Source: Microglena sp. YARC (lineage: Eukaryota; Chlorophyta; Chlorophyceae; Chlamydomonadales; Chlamydomonadaceae). From it: a stretch of DNA of 64,000 nt. Under the pieces are notes generated by a model. It saw only the letters and a program-made list of their open reading frames with translations, did not search any database and had not been told where the DNA came from. Position 1 is the first letter of the stretch. The number at the start of each line of letters is the position of its first letter. The stretch lies in NCBI GenBank assembly GCA_022414725.1, contig CM039462.1:126500518-126564517 (forward strand), read 5' to 3'. This document shows positions 42,862 to 55,871 of this stretch, one piece after another. The position numbers and the translations under genes were made by a program.

Positions 42862-43513
42862 TGTCAGCATGAATTGCGGTGCTCTCACGCGTTTTATGAC
42901 TTGGTGACTACTTCTGTACTTCCTTAGAACTATCGGCTCTGCCAGTACTGTGCCAGCTTCCCGTAGTGACAGCTTCCCGTAGACTGTGTCATCCTTGAGT
43001 GACTCAGTGACAGCTTCTGGTTAGCTGCGTCACCGGTCTAGCCTGTACCCTGTTAGGTTCCTGGCTGCCGCCCCCTTTCACCACTGGTGCCCCTTGATGG
43101 GTCTCCTGTGCTTGTAATGCTATTCTCGTCTCCGTGTATAGATTGGCGCGTCTGTTCCGCTGCAACATCTCTGTCCACTATCAGCATGAATAGCGGTGCT
43201 CTCGCTTGTTTTATATCTTGGTGACTCCTTGTGTACTCCCTTAGAACTATCAGTCCTGACAGTACTATGTCAGCTTCATGTTGACTGCGTCATCGGTTCT
43301 TCTGACACGCGCTGTCTAGCCTGTACCCTGATCAGGTTCCAGGCTACCGCCCCCTTTCCTCCACTGGTGCCCCTTAATGGGTCTCCTGTGCTTGTAACTT
43401 ATTCTCGTCTCCGCATTTATAGATTGGCGTGCTGCACACACAAAGTCCACTCTCCGGAGTGTTATCCAAGCTGATAGGTTATACGGCCCTTCATTTACTA
43501 CCACTGCTTTGCG

Positions 43514-44030
43514 ATGCAACTTCCGCGAGGACCTCCCGCCATTTTGAGAAACTCCATGACATGGATGGTCTTTCCTGGACGCGCGGGATGCGCAGTATCA
43601 TTCTCAGCGATGGCTGCGACCAATCCTTCCAACGGAGGAACGGCTCCTCTTGATGATTGGCTAGACGTTTGTGCACCAGCTGCCTCTGCTAGCGGTCATG
43701 AGAGTCTTCCGCCATCGTGGAAGTAACCCCCCCGGTCATTCCTCCATCTTCTCTTCCTTTTCCTCCCCTGCCGTCTGTCGCCTCCTCCCGTCTGTCGTAG
43801 ATGACTGTGACGTGCAGACTCAAGTCGGCGACTAGCCTGGACATCGGTGGAGATACCCCGTCTTCGTCTGCTCGCGTCCTTGACGTCGCTAACCTTTCTC
43901 CGGTGTTTGAGGCTCTGCCTGCATACCGGAGGTTGCCAAGCCGACCAAGCTCACTGCTGATGTCTACGTCGTCTTTGCCCCCTTTGCTCTGCCCAGCCGA
44001 CGGTCGGCTCCTGGCATGAGCTTGCGCTCT
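43514..44030 (+). pseudogene. gag: copia E gag remnant
   Basis: Starts MQLPRGPPAILRNSMTWM, parallel to MQLPRGPAAGFEKLTELN of copies A-C. It keeps LDDWLDVCAPAASASGHES and stops at 43,726. Further shared pieces up to about 44,030 are in other frames. The region 44,030-44,690 has no clear match to the A family. Confidence 0.75.
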
Positions 44031-44699
44031 AGTGGCTCTGTGCTACCTTCTGGAGAAATTTTTCGATCAAACTGGCGGATCGCCGGCACTGCCGTAGGAT
44101 TCGCCAGAGGAGGACGACCTACGCGCGTCTGGACCTGGAGATTCTGGAGGTGGTAGGAAGCAGGGGGGTATGGTCAGCACCACTACGGGTGCTGCTCCCT
44201 CTACCCCCCAACCGGGTGAGTCGAGCGATAGAGGGGGGGACTTGAGATTGACTGATCATCGACGGCGGGATATTAGGACCTTTACATGCCTCGGCTCTGC
44301 TCTTCGCATCCTAGCGATAAATGTTCGAATTCTGCCCTTGCGATTTGCGATTTTCTGCCATTGGTGCGATTTTCTGCACCAGGTGCGACTTTGCTGCACT
44401 GTCATTCTCGTTCTTTTTTTCCCATACCTCAAATCTCGACTTCGACCTAACGCTTCCCCACCTTCTGTGATCCCAGGTCTCGCAGCGCCGGACTTCGCCC
44501 ATGCTACAGGCCGCAGTGGATGCCGTCCTGGCCCTAGTCCAGCGGCCGTGGAGGATCTTTGGCATGATATCTTGGTGGATATTTTTCTCTCTTAGGCTCC
44601 TTGTGACCCCTGGTGCGTTCCGTGGTTCGACAGAGGTTACTACTTTGTCTTCCCGTGCCCCTGGTTCCCCCCTTAGGTGTATGCCTTAGCTACGTGAGT

Positions 44700-45670
44700 T
44701 TGGTTCAAGTGTTTGAGTTCTGATAGGGCTAAGGAATTTTTAGTTAAGTGGTATAGAGGCATGGTTGATCTCGATTAGTTGGGGCATGCATGAGTTGTTG
44801 ATGATGACACTGCTCAGCATGGTGCTAGTGTGTTATCTTCGCAATCGCGTGTTCATCTAGGGAAACAAGACTCCTCCGGAGCTTTTCTTTGGGGTTGCAC
44901 CTGATGTGTCGTTGTTGCGTTTGTTTGGTTGCCCTTGCTATGTAATCTTAGTATTGGGCAGTCACGCAACAAGCTAGTTAGAAAGGCATTATTTGGTAGA
45001 CTGGTTGGGTATTCCCTGGGGAGTAAGGGTTATTATATTTGGGTTTCCAATGTTGCGCCAGTTAGTAGTGAGTAGTGATGTACTCTCTATCTCCAGTTCA
45101 GTTCTAAACTGTCTTTCTGGGTTCTCCCATTAGTATGGGTCCCCGTGCCCGCTTGCATCCCTCCTGTCATCAAACGGTGATATGTTATGTGTTACCGGTA
45201 ATTCCCTACGCCCTTTAACAACCCAATTGTTGTGGCTGGCCTGGGCTGGGATGTATCATTGTTGCATTCTAGACCAGGGCCTGATCTTGCTGTATTGTGT
45301 GTGAAGTTTTAGGGCGGGTGGGAGTTGGATATCCAACTATAATCTTAGCCGAATCTCAGGGGGTCGCCAGGCCTCCTCTGTGCCACGTTTTAGCGGTGAA
45401 GCTTTAGGATTTAGACAGCCTTCGATCATAGTGGTACCTGGATCAGGTCCATTGACTAATAGTCGCCAACCTCCGACCACCTCGGATGGCTCGCGGGTGT
45501 CGATAATTCCGACGCCTCCTGTCGTCCCTGGTGGATTACTCGGGTCAAGCCCATGTGATGATGTAGCCGTTGCCGAATGGGTAAGTGATGATCTTGAACA
45601 CTGGTCTAGCTTGATACTGCGTATGGCTGGGGTGTTACAGTCAACCCAGGATTCATTGTTTTAGGTGCTG
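44700..45670 (+). pseudogene. pol: copia E integrase and linker remnant
   Basis: Nucleotide similarity to A family integrase from the second catalytic Asp (SDRAKEF region, 44,715-44,750) through the PELFFGV and LLRLFGCPCY region (44,875-44,940) to the linker (45,340-45,600, PRFSGEALGFRQPS). Many frameshifts and stops; not functional. Confidence 0.8.
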
Positions 45671-47170
45671 CTGGTTCTCATACGTAGGTTAACATGGCCC
45701 TATGTGTGAGTGCCTATTCCTCAGCACCTCCTAGACTGACTTATAGGGTAGTCTAGATTGGTGGAGCGTTACGACGCTTTGTTTAGGCAGCTTCCTTTCA
45801 GCTGTCTTTCTTGGTTTTGGTGGAAGGTGGTACTTAATTCAGACCACCGTTATAGCGTCTTGATGGTTTCTGACTCTTAGTTCCATAGGCAGATGGTTCG
45901 TTCGGTGGAGCTCATCATAGATTAGCTATTTCTTTTTACTCCACACTGTTTTTAGATCACCAGCCCCTCATGTGATTGGAACTTTTTGTGGAGTGTAGTA
46001 GTTATTTCCCTTTGGATTTTACTGTAATTTGGTGGGCTGGTCATCTTGCAGTTGTACTTGCAGATGTCCCTGCAGTTGTACTTGCAGATGTACCGCCGCT
46101 CACCTCTTTCTTGTTCTTCCGAGTGTATTTCAAGCGCCCTTTCATTCCTTCCTTTGCAGTAAGTTCTTTGAAGTCCTTTTTTCTGCGTTTCCTATTTTTC
46201 AGGTGGACAATAGGTTTTATGTACTAAGGTTGTACATCTACCCTTCTATTGTTCATTGAACTGTGTTTCCTTTGTTGGTTACAAGTTTCTTGAAAATTTT
46301 AACTTCGCATCCTTTGGATTTTTTCAGTTACTGCAGGTTTGGTTTGCTTGTGGTTAGGCGCTTGGTGTGTCTTGAGTGCATGAGTTCTTTGCGGTGCGAT
46401 ACCCACCTCTTATAATGTTTTTCGTTAGTGCAGTAGCTGGGGATTTATGCTAATTAACTTTCATAAATCTTCTTACTTCCATCTTTGAGTGAGAAACCAG
46501 TTCATCATGGTTTTTTCATCCCAACCTAGTCATGAATTCTATGCTAAGAATAGTTTTTAAGGTAGTGGATTTTTCCATCGAATTTTTTTTTCCATCGTAG
46601 TCTTTAGTGTCCTCTTGTCTGCGTCCTTTAGGCTTTGATTCTCTCGTGTGCTGCGCTCACACGATATTTCAATCCGTCTCTTTGGTTATCATTGATTGGC
46701 GTTAGGTTCCTATTCCCGGATCGGGTTTTCTATACCGTTGTTCCCCAACTTTGATATACGATTTTTTCAGTCTTCTCTTTAGGTTAAGTTCTCGGTTCTT
46801 TCAGTCACCGTTGTTCCCCTTCCTTTGGTATTGGGATTGATTTCTGTTTGGCCTCCCTGTGATTTTCTGGTTTGGTGCCTACTATTCTGGATGAATAGTA
46901 TTTTTGCGCTTACCATGGATGGTTACATTTCTATTTTGGTCTCAGCTCAACTCGGTATGACCCAAGTTTTTTGCTGCTACATTTTCGGAGTACTACAGTG
47001 GTTTTTGGTTCATCCTTTCTCATCCTTTTATTTTAGACAAGGCTTTCTTCTGGTTTCCTGTTTTTCCGCCGTTCCTTAATAATTTTTGTTTCCTACCAGT
47101 TTATGGTTCTATGTCCCCAGTGCCATAGGTGGAGTACTAGTATTGTATGTCACCTGCGTCATAGGTGGAG
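45671..47170 (+). other. copia E internal region without recognised coding
   Basis: No RT or RNase H. From about 46,675 the sequence matches the A family 3' trailer (TTTGGTTATCATTG, TTCCTATTCCCGGATCGG). The middle, 45,700-46,650, has no match seen in the window; it includes a doubled GCAGTTGTACTTGCAGATGT at 46,048-46,090. Confidence 0.6.
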
Positions 47171-47534
47171 TATCAGCATGAATAGCGGTGCTCTCGCTTG
47201 TTTTATGTCTTGGTGACTCCTTGTGTACTCCCTTAGAACTATCGGTCCTGACAGTACTATGTCAGCTTCCTGTTGACTGCGTCATCGGTTCTTCTGACAC
47301 GCGCTGTCTAGCCTGTACCCTGATCAGGTTCCAGGCTACCGCCCTCTTTCCTCCACTGGTGCCCCTTCATGGGTCTCCTGTGCTTGTAACTTATTCTCGT
47401 CTCCGCATTTATAGATTGGCGTGCTGCACACACAAAGTCCACTCTCCGGAGTGTTATCCAAGCTGATATCCACTCTTCGGAGTGTATTCTAGCTGATAGG
47501 TCATACGGTCCTTCATTTCTACCACTGCTATTCA

Positions 47535-49428
47535 ATGCAACTTCCGCGAGGGCCTGCTGCCGGCTTTGAAAAGCTCACTGAATTAAATGGGCTTTCTTGG
47601 TCGCGCGGCATGCGCAGCGTCATTATTAGCAATGGCTGCGGCCTTATCCTTCCTCCGGAGTTTAGGTTTCCCACTGATTGGCTTGATGATTGCGCGCCAG
47701 CGGCCTCTGCTGCCGGAGAGGAGTCTCCTTCCGCCATCGTGGAAGCCACACCCCCCCCCCCCCAGTTATACCTCCATCTTTCCGACTCCTTCTCCTTCTG
47801 TCCAACGCCTCTCTGCTGAGGTTGAGGACGTTCTAATGAATCTTTGCTGTGTCCCAGACACAGTCCATCAAGTATTCTTCGGGTCCTGTGCCGCCGACTG
47901 CCCAGTTCTGGGGTGGCTGCCAGTCTGACGATCCCCTGACTGAAGATGAGCAGGACTTCAAGGACTACTTTGATGCCAACCGTTCAGACTCTGATGATTT
48001 GAAGAGTGCTAAGAGTGGCGACTTCGGTGGAGCGACTCCGACTACTGCTACTCGAGTCTTTGAGACTTCTCCTGTATCGCCAGTGTATGAGCCTGCTCTT
48101 CCGTCGGCGCCTCTGCCTACACCTGCACCTACGCCAGCGCCTCTGCATGCACCTCTGCTTGTGCCACTTCCACCGGTCAACCCGGAGTGGCCAAGCCGTC
48201 TTTGCTGCAAAGCTCTGCGTCCTTCGATCCACCCCTCCAGTCTTGACTTCGAGGTCTCGCGATTCTTGGGAGCATCTGCTCTCTGGTGGACCTCCTCCTA
48301 GTCTACAGCTGCGGGACTTCCGTCTTGTTCGCCGAGCTCAATCCGAGCTTGGATCTCTGGATGGCATCTTGTACGGTAGGCTGGATTATCATGCCACTCA
48401 GGCCAATGTTGATCTCAAGGGTCGTGTTCGGCGTGTGATGGCATTCACTGAGCTAGGTCTCAAGTGCCGGTCTTTTCTAGGGCCTGTTCCGGAGGGGCTT
48501 AGATATCCTCCTGCTCATGGGGTTACGTTTGGTGGTGTGAGGCGTAGGGATGCTGATCTGAAGGGTTACCAGTGGTTGCAGGTTCCCCGTCCTCTCTGTT
48601 TAGTAGAGCCTGATTTCGAGCTGGTAGTGAGTTTTGCACGGTCCCTGCCTGATGTTAGGAACATAGATGACCAGCGCGCGTATGACGCTGGTCTTGCGGC
48701 TGAGTATTTTCTAGCTGTTCGTAAGTCTTTGGCACCTCTCACCCCTGCTCCTGCTGCTGGAACTTCGGCCTCTCATGCATGGTGAGTCCCGTGTAGATCC
48801 TGCACTGTTGGGTTTTAGTGCCTCTCATGCTCATCGAGCTTCAAGGTGCATCCATGAGCCACTCTGAGCGTGTGGATGATTTCTTTCGCAAGGTCCGCGG
48901 TTTGTGCACTGACCTCCGCAGTGCTGGGTATCCACAGACTCAGCGTCATGCCATGAACACTATCGTTCAGGGTATCACTCACACTCGCTTCGACTCTCTG
49001 CGGCTCAAATTTGGTACGTTGCTGTACCAGAACCTGCTTGTTGATTACTGGACCTGTCTTGCAGAGTATAGGTCGTTAGATTTCTTGAATGTGTCGCTCC
49101 CCAAGTCGGACTCCAGGCATCCTGGTTGGTCCCGCGACCCTCCCCATGTCCCTGCCAATGCTGCTTTCCAGCGTGGCCGGGGGCCTGGTGCTCAGGGTTC
49201 CGGGCTGTCAAGAGACGCCTGGATTGCGCTTGGGGACCTTGTCCACACAAAACGAGCCACTCGGAGGAACACTGCTGGACGAAGCATCCGCACCTGCGAA
49301 AGACCAAGGCTGGTGCACCGGGTAGTGCACCCGTGCCCATTGCCTTGGCCCTTCCAGGTTCGCTGACTCGTAAGCAGATGTCCTCCTTGCAGGCTCAGAT
49401 TGACGGGTTTGCCATGCCCAGGAACTAG
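47535..49428 (+). pseudogene. gag: copia B gag
   Basis: Same start and stop context as copy A (AAC-TAG-GAG at 49,426-49,428). The C run is 13 long (47,751-47,763). It has a deletion of roughly 140 bases at about 48,822 that joins TTTTAGTGCC to CTCTCATGCTC and removes the ALPLDRQEFMCLTMM segment. One G is missing before the zinc knuckle (about 49,200), as in copy C. Frame changes near 48,298 and 48,785 are as in A and C. Confidence 0.85.
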
Positions 49429-49431
49429 GAG

Positions 49432-52400
49432 GTACGCTCTGTCCTATTCTCTTGCACAACGAAGTTCTCTAATGTGTGTTGCCCGAGCCTATCTGAGGGT
49501 GTCTGGCATGTGGACTCTGGAGCTGGAATGTCCATCACAGGTGATAAGTCTTTGTTCACTGTGTATAAGGCTTCTGAAAATTGTCCTGCAGTTCGATTTG
49601 GTGATGGGGTGGTTCAACGGTCAAAGGGTATGGGATCCATTGTGTTATGTAGTGATTGGTTACCAACTTCCATCACTCTGACCAATGTTCTCTACATCCC
49701 TCACTGTCCGGTGAACCTCCTGTCAGTAAATGCTGTGGCTCATTCTCACCACTGCCAGGTTTCTTTTGATAGTCTTAGTTGCACTGCCACTCAGGGCTCT
49801 TCTGTTCTCTGGTCTTTCCCTGCCTCCAGTGATGGTGTTTACAAGTTTACATGTAGGCCTTGTAGCACCACCCGTGGCTGTTTGAGTGGTGCTGACAATT
49901 ACCCAGATTTGCACTTGATGTTGATGAGGACGGTGGAGTTGTTATCCCTACCACTCCTGCATGGCTGTGGCATAGGCGGCTGGGTCACCCCGGCTATGAT
50001 GCCATGCGCAGACTTGTCAAGAAAGGTATGGTTAAGAACTTACCCCTCTCTCTCAGTCAGGTGCAAAGACTGGCTAAGATCCCATGTGATGCTTGTCAGA
50101 AGGCTAAGGGCAAACGTCTCCCTTTTCCTAAAGAAAGCACCACTAAGATCCGTGCACCTCTCCAACGCCTTCACTTAGACATCATGGGACCGGTTCATAT
50201 TAGGGGCCTGCGTGGGGAGTTTTATATTCTGTGCCTCACAGACCAATACTCTGGCTATGCTGAGGTATTGTGCTTGAGGACCAGGGATGAAGCTCCCTTA
50301 GCAGTCCAAACTATCATCCTCAGATGGATGAATCAGCTGCATGGGTTTTGCCTTTAAGTGTCTGAGATCTGACAGGGCCAAGGAGTTTATAGTTAAGTGG
50401 TTTGAGGATTGGCTGATATCGGTTGGGGCAGTGCATGAGTTATCGTTGGCATACACTGCACAGCAGAATGCAACTGTGGAAAGGTACAATGGGGTCTTGC
50501 AGTCTGTAGCTAGAAGCATCCACCTGGAGTCTAAACTAGCTAAGTCTTTCTGGCCCTATGCCTTCCTAGCTGCTTGTTGCCTTCGTAATCGGCTGCCCAA
50601 TCAGGGAGACAAGACTCCATACGAGCTGTTTTTTGGGGTTGTGCCTGATGTGTCGTTGTTGCGTGTGTTTGGTTGCCCTTGCTACGTAACGTTAGTCAAT
50701 GGGAAAAAGCGCAACAAGCTAGACGAAAGGGCGTTATCTGGTAGACTGGTTGGGTATTCCTGGTGAGTAAGGGTTATTTTGTTTGGGTTCCTAAGTTGCG
50801 CCAGGTAGTAGAGAGTCGTGATGTACTCTTCTATGAACAGTTTAGCTAGAACTGTATTCCTGGGCTGTCCCCTTATGACGGGTCTCCGTATGTTTCTCGC
50901 ATCCCTGCCGCTATCAACGGACACATGCCTGAGTCTGCGGTTAATGCCTTAGACCCTTTGCCAACCCCAATTGTCGACCGCTGCCCTGGTCATGGGATGA
51001 TTTTGCGTCCCAGGTCAGGGGCTGATGGTGCTGCATTGCGTGTGAAGGTACTGGGCGGGCAGGATTCCGAAGTTCCTTCAGGCAGTGATTTACCTGAATC
51101 TCAGGGGGTCGCCAGGCCCTCCTCTGCGCCACGTTCCGTTGGTGAAGCTCTAGGATTAAGACAGTCTCAGATCATAGTGGAGCCTGTCACAGGTCCATTG
51201 CCTAATAGTCGCCAACCTCCGACCACCTCGGATGGCTCGCAGGTGTTGTTAATCCCTTCGCCTCCTGCCATCCCTGGTGGATTATTCGGGTCAAGCCCAT
51301 GTGATGATGTAGCCGTTGCCGAAAGTGTAAGTGATGATCTTGAGGACTGGTCTGGTTCCGATACTGCGTATGGCTGGGGTGTTCCGGTCGACCCAGGCTT
51401 CGTTGATATAGAGGCAAATAAGGCCGGCCTTGTTCAACCAGGCAGTAGTTCTGCACTGGGGGCTATACTACCGGTTACTGCTGATATTGCTGATACCCCC
51501 GCTGCTCATGTACAAGTAAACTGCTTTTACGTGGGAGCATACATTTCCACCTCCACTGAACTAACCTATAAAGCTGCCATGCTTCCCTCCAACCCTGACG
51601 GGGATCAGTGGCTGCTTGCTATGAAGGATGAGATGGCGTCCCTCCATGCCCATGGTACTTGGGCACTCACTCCACAGCCTCCTAAGCAGAGGATCCTGTC
51701 TGGAAGGTGGTTATTTGTGAAGAAGGTTGGGGTTGATGGTTCTGTGCGCTTCAAGGCACGTTTTGTGGTCCGTGGTTTTCTGCAGCGTCCTGGGCTGGAC
51801 TTTCATGACGTATATGCCCCGTCTCCTCTAAAGCAGGTCTGAGGGTGCTCCTGGCTGCCATCACTCATAGAAAGATGTTTGTTCGGCAGCTGGACATCAA
51901 GACTGCATTTCTGAATGCTAAGCTATAACCTGGTCTGGACCTGTACTGCCACCAGCCTGAGGGCTTTAAGGTACTTGGTCCTAACGGTGTTCCCCTTGTG
52001 TGCAAACTGATCAAGTCCCTTTATGGTTTGAAACAGGCGCCCAGGGCTTGGAGTATGGATGTCAAGCGGGTTTTGGTTGCACATGGGTTTACTATGTGCA
52101 AGGCAGAACCTGCTCTGTATTTTAGGAGGGATTCTATTGGTGGGTGGAGCTATGTCCTGGCCTATGTTGATGATTTTATCTGTGCTTTTACTGAGCTGGA
52201 TAGGTATGCTTTGTTGATCAAGGCTATGGAGAAAGCTGGCCGGGAGGTCAAAGAGATGGTGTACCGGTTCAGTTCCTCTCATTGGACATGGCTGTTACAC
52301 TTGACTCTGACGGCAGGTGTGTTCAGATCAACCTCTCCCAGCACTCCTACATTGATGATCTGGTGGAGCAGTTTGGTCTTACTGCTGCTGCTAAGCCCAA

Positions 52401-53132
52401 GTTTGGTGCCCCATGGCCAAGTCCACCGTCACTGACCCACCTGGAGACCCCATGCCCTCTAATAGCCAGTACCTCTCTCTTTTGGGTGCTTTGCTATACC
52501 TGGCTACTTGCACCAGGCCTGATATTTCTTTTGCTGTGAGCTACCTGTCCAGGTTTTCTGCTCACCCTACCGTCCCCCTCTGGGGGGCAGCCAAGCGTTT
52601 GCTCTTGTATTTGAGGTCACATTCCCACCTGGGACTCACTTACACCCACATCCCTGAGTTCTCTTTTACTGTCTTTAGTGACTCATCCTTTGCTGATGAT
52701 GGGTCTGACAGGAGGTCTCAGACTGGCTTTGCTGTGCTAGCTGGGGGGTGCATAGTGAACTGGATGAGCAAGAGGCAGCCTACTGTTGCCATTAGCTCTA
52801 GTGAGGCTGAGTATCAGGCCCTGTCTCAGGCTTCCAGGGAGGTGCAATGGTTGAAGAAGTTGAGGGTGGATCTGGGTCTGCCTTGTGGTTTGGTTACCAT
52901 TCAGGGTGACAACTTAGGGTCTCTGAGTTGGGCCAATGACTGGCAGCTACTCCCTCGCAGCAAGCACATTGATGTTATTCATCACTACATTAAGGAGCTG
53001 GTGGAGGATGGCCAGCTGTATGTTGCCTATGTTAACACTAAGGACAACTGTGCTGACCCCTTCACCAAGCCCCTTGATCCTGCTGTGTTCTGGAGGTTTG
53101 TCCGAATGCTAGGAATGACCGCTTCTTCTTAG
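49432..53132 (+). pseudogene. pol: copia B pol
   Basis: Same domain order as copy A. Protease near 49,505; integrase near 50,170-50,490. The linker and RT are open from 50,925 to 51,842. Private one-base changes are at about 49,906 (loss), 50,347 (extra T), 50,760 (loss), 51,820 (loss in a C run), 52,257 (loss) and 52,411. Shared stops are TAG 50,847-50,849 and TAA 51,926-51,928. YVDD (AYVDDFIC) is intact near 52,160. Ends TASS-TAG at 53,132. Confidence 0.9.
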
Positions 53133-53442
53133 GGTCATTTTTTTTGTTACATCGGTTTCTTTGGTTATCATTGTTTGGCATTAGGTTCCTATTCCCGGAT
53201 CGGTTTTTCTATACCGTTGTTACCCATCTTTGATATTCGGTTTTCATCTTTTTCTAACTTGGCAAATTTTTGGTTTTTGCCTTGTTTCATTCCTTCCTAT
53301 AACCCTTTGGGTTCCATTTGAAGATCTCTCGATTTTTTCGGAGTTCTTTGATTTTTTTTTTTAATCTGTTACATATAGTTCTATGTCCCCAGTGCCATAG
53401 GTGGAGAAGTAGTATTGTATGTCACCTGCGTCATAGGTGGAG

Positions 53443-53784
53443 TGTCAGCATGAATTGCGGTGCTCTCACGCGTTTTATGACTTGGTGACTACTTCTGTAC
53501 TTCCTTAGAACTATCGGCTCTGCCAGTACTGTGCCAGCTTCCCGTAGTGACAGCTTCCCGTAGACTGTGTCATCCTTGAGTGACTCAGTGACAGCTTCCT
53601 GTTAGCTGCGTCTCCGGTCTAGCCTGTACCCTGTTAGGTTCCTGGCTGCCGCCCCCTTTCACCACTGGTGCCCCTTGATGGGTCTCCTGTGCTTGTAATG
53701 CTATTCTCGTCTCCGTGTATAGATTGGCGCGTCTGTTCCGCTGCAACATCTCTGTCCACTCTTCGGAGTGTATTCTAGCTGATA
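53443..53784 (+). repeat. LTR shared by copies B and C (342 bp)
   Basis: Complete, TGTCAGCATG to AGCTGATA. It differs from the first LTR at only a couple of positions noticed (for example G/A at base 6). Copy C internal sequence starts at 53,785 with GGTCATACGG. Confidence 0.95.
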
Positions 53785-53820
53785 GGTCATACGGTCCTTC
53801 ATTTCTACCACTGCTATTCA

Positions 53821-55868
53821 ATGCAACTTCCGCGAGGGCCTGCTGCCGGCTTTGAAAAGCTCACTGAATTAAATGGGCTTTCTTGGACGCGCGGCATGCG
53901 CAGCGTCATTATTAGCAATGGCTGCGGCCTTATCCTTCCTCCGGAGTTTAGGTTTCCCACTGATTGGCTTGATGATTGCGCGCCAGCGGCCTCTGCTGCC
54001 GGAGAGGAGTCTCCTTCCGCCATCGTGGAAGCCACCCCCCCCCCCCCAGTTATACCTCCATCTTTCCGACTCCTTCTCCTTCTGTCCAACGCCTCTCTGC
54101 TGAGGTTGAGGACGTTCTAATGAATCTTTGCTGTGTCCAGACACAGTCCATCAAGTATTCTTCGGGTCCTGTGCCGCCGACTGCCCAGTTCTGGGGTGGC
54201 TGCCAGTCTGACGATCCCCTGACTGAAGATGAGCAGGACTTCAAGGACTACTTTGATGCCAACCGTTCAGACTCTGATGATTTGAAGAGTGCTAAGAGTG
54301 GCGACTTCGGTGGAGCGACTCCGACTACTGCTACTCGAGTCTTTGAGACTTCTCCTGTATCGCCAGTGTATGAGCCTGCTCTTCCGTCGGCGCCTCTGCC
54401 TACACCTGCACCTACGCCAGCGCCTCTGCATGCACCTCTGCTTGTGCCACTTCCACCGGTCAACCCGGAGGTGGCCAAGCCGTCTTTGCTGCAAAGCTCT
54501 GCGTCCTTCGATCCCACCCCCTCCAGTCTTGACTTCGAGGTCTCGCGATTCTTGGGAGCATCTGCTCTCTGGTGGACCTCCTCCTAGTCTACAGCTGCGG
54601 GACTTCCGTCTTGTTCGCCGAGCTCAATCCGAGCTTGGATCTCTGGATGGCATCTTGTACGGTAGGCTGGATTATCATGCCACTCAGGCCAATGTTGATC
54701 TCAAGGGTCGTGTTCGGCGTGTGATGGCATTCACTGAGCTAGGTCTCAAGTGCCGGTCTTTTCTAGGGCCTGTTCCGGAGGGGCTTAGATATCCTCCTGC
54801 TCCTGCTCATGGTTTGGTGGTGTGAGGCGTAGGGATGCTGATCTGAAGGGTTACCAGTGGTTGCAGGTTCCCCGTCCTCTCTGTCCAGTAGAGCCTGATT
54901 TCGAGCTGGTAGTGAGTTTTGCACGGTCCCTGCCTGATGTTAGGAACATAGATGACCAGCGCGCGTATGACGCTGGTCTTGCGGCTGAGTATTTTCTAGC
55001 TGTTCGTAAGTCTTTGGCACCTCTCACCCCTGCTCCTGCTGCTGGAACTTCGGCCTCTCATGCATGGTGAGTCCCGTGTAGATCCTGCACTGTTGGGTTT
55101 TAGTGCCCTGCCTCTGGACCGTCAGGAGTTCATGTGTCTCACCATGATGCTTGCTAACATGACGGATGCGATGGTCAAAGTGTATCAGGACTTCGCCACT
55201 CCTCGGGATATCTTGATCGATATCCGGAGAAAGCAGTCTGATGCCCTTGCCGCTCGTGTCCCTCTCATGCTCATCGAGCTTCAAGGTGCATCCATGAGCC
55301 ACTCTGAGCGTGTGGATGATTTCTTTCGCAAGGTCCGCGGTTTGTGCACTGACCTCCGCAGTGCTGGGTATCCACAGACTCAGCGTCATGCCATGAACAC
55401 TATCGTTCAGGGTATCACTCACACTCGCTTCGACTCTCTGCGGCTCAAATTTGGTACGTTGCTGTACCAGAACCTGCCTGTTGATTACTAGACCTGTCTT
55501 GCAGAGTATAGGTCGTTAGATTTCTTGAATGTGTCGCTCCCCAAGTCGGACTCCAGGCATCCTGGTTGGTCCCACGACCCTCCCCATGTCCCTGCCAATG
55601 CTGCTTTCCAGCGTGGCCGGGGGCCCGGTGCTCAGGGTTCCGGGCTGTCAAGAGACGCCTGGATTGCGCTTGGGGACCTTGTCCACACAAAACGAGCCAC
55701 TCGGAGGAACACTGCTGGACGAAGCATCCGCACCTGCGAAAGACCAAGGCTGGTGCACCGGGCAGTGTACCCGTGCCCATTGCCTTGGCCCTTCCAGGTT
55801 CGCTGACTCGTAAGCAGATGTCCTCCTTGCAGGCTCAGATTGATGGGTTTGCCATGTCCAGGAACTAG
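53821..55868 (+). pseudogene. gag: copia C gag
   Basis: Best-preserved gag of the tandem family, although three frames are used as in A and B. The C run is 13 long (54,035-54,047). A change near 54,800 replaces GVTFGGV with a short duplication and loss. TGG has become TAG at 55,489 (VDY-stop). The -1 G before the knuckle is as in B. Ends AAC-TAG-GAG at 55,866-55,868. Confidence 0.85.
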
Positions 55869-55871
55869 GAG

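Larger units (their letters stand above)
43179..47468 (+). mobile_element. copia E: degenerate, probably non-autonomous element (4,290 bp)
   Basis: Two 298-bp LTRs (43,179-43,476 and 47,171-47,468) with perfect TATCAG/CTGATA ends. Target duplication is TCCAC (43,174-43,178 and 47,469-47,473). The PBS-like GGTTATACGGCCC follows the 5' LTR and TAGGTGGAG precedes the 3' LTR. The LTRs differ at about five positions, so the insertion is fairly young. Yet the internal region keeps only broken pieces of gag and integrase and no RT, so it was probably mobilised in trans by an A-type relative. Confidence 0.9.
42862..47498 (+). repeat. A/B shared LTR split by copia E
   Basis: LTR bases 1-317 are at 42,862-43,178 and the remaining 25 bases at 47,474-47,498. 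Removing element E and one copy of its target duplication TCCAC gives exactly 342 bp, the length of the other complete LTRs. Confidence 0.95.

Noticed and set aside
44170..44595. 141-codon open frame inside copia E
   Set aside because: No motif and no similarity to the A family protein at this position; the shadow frames nearby are equally long.
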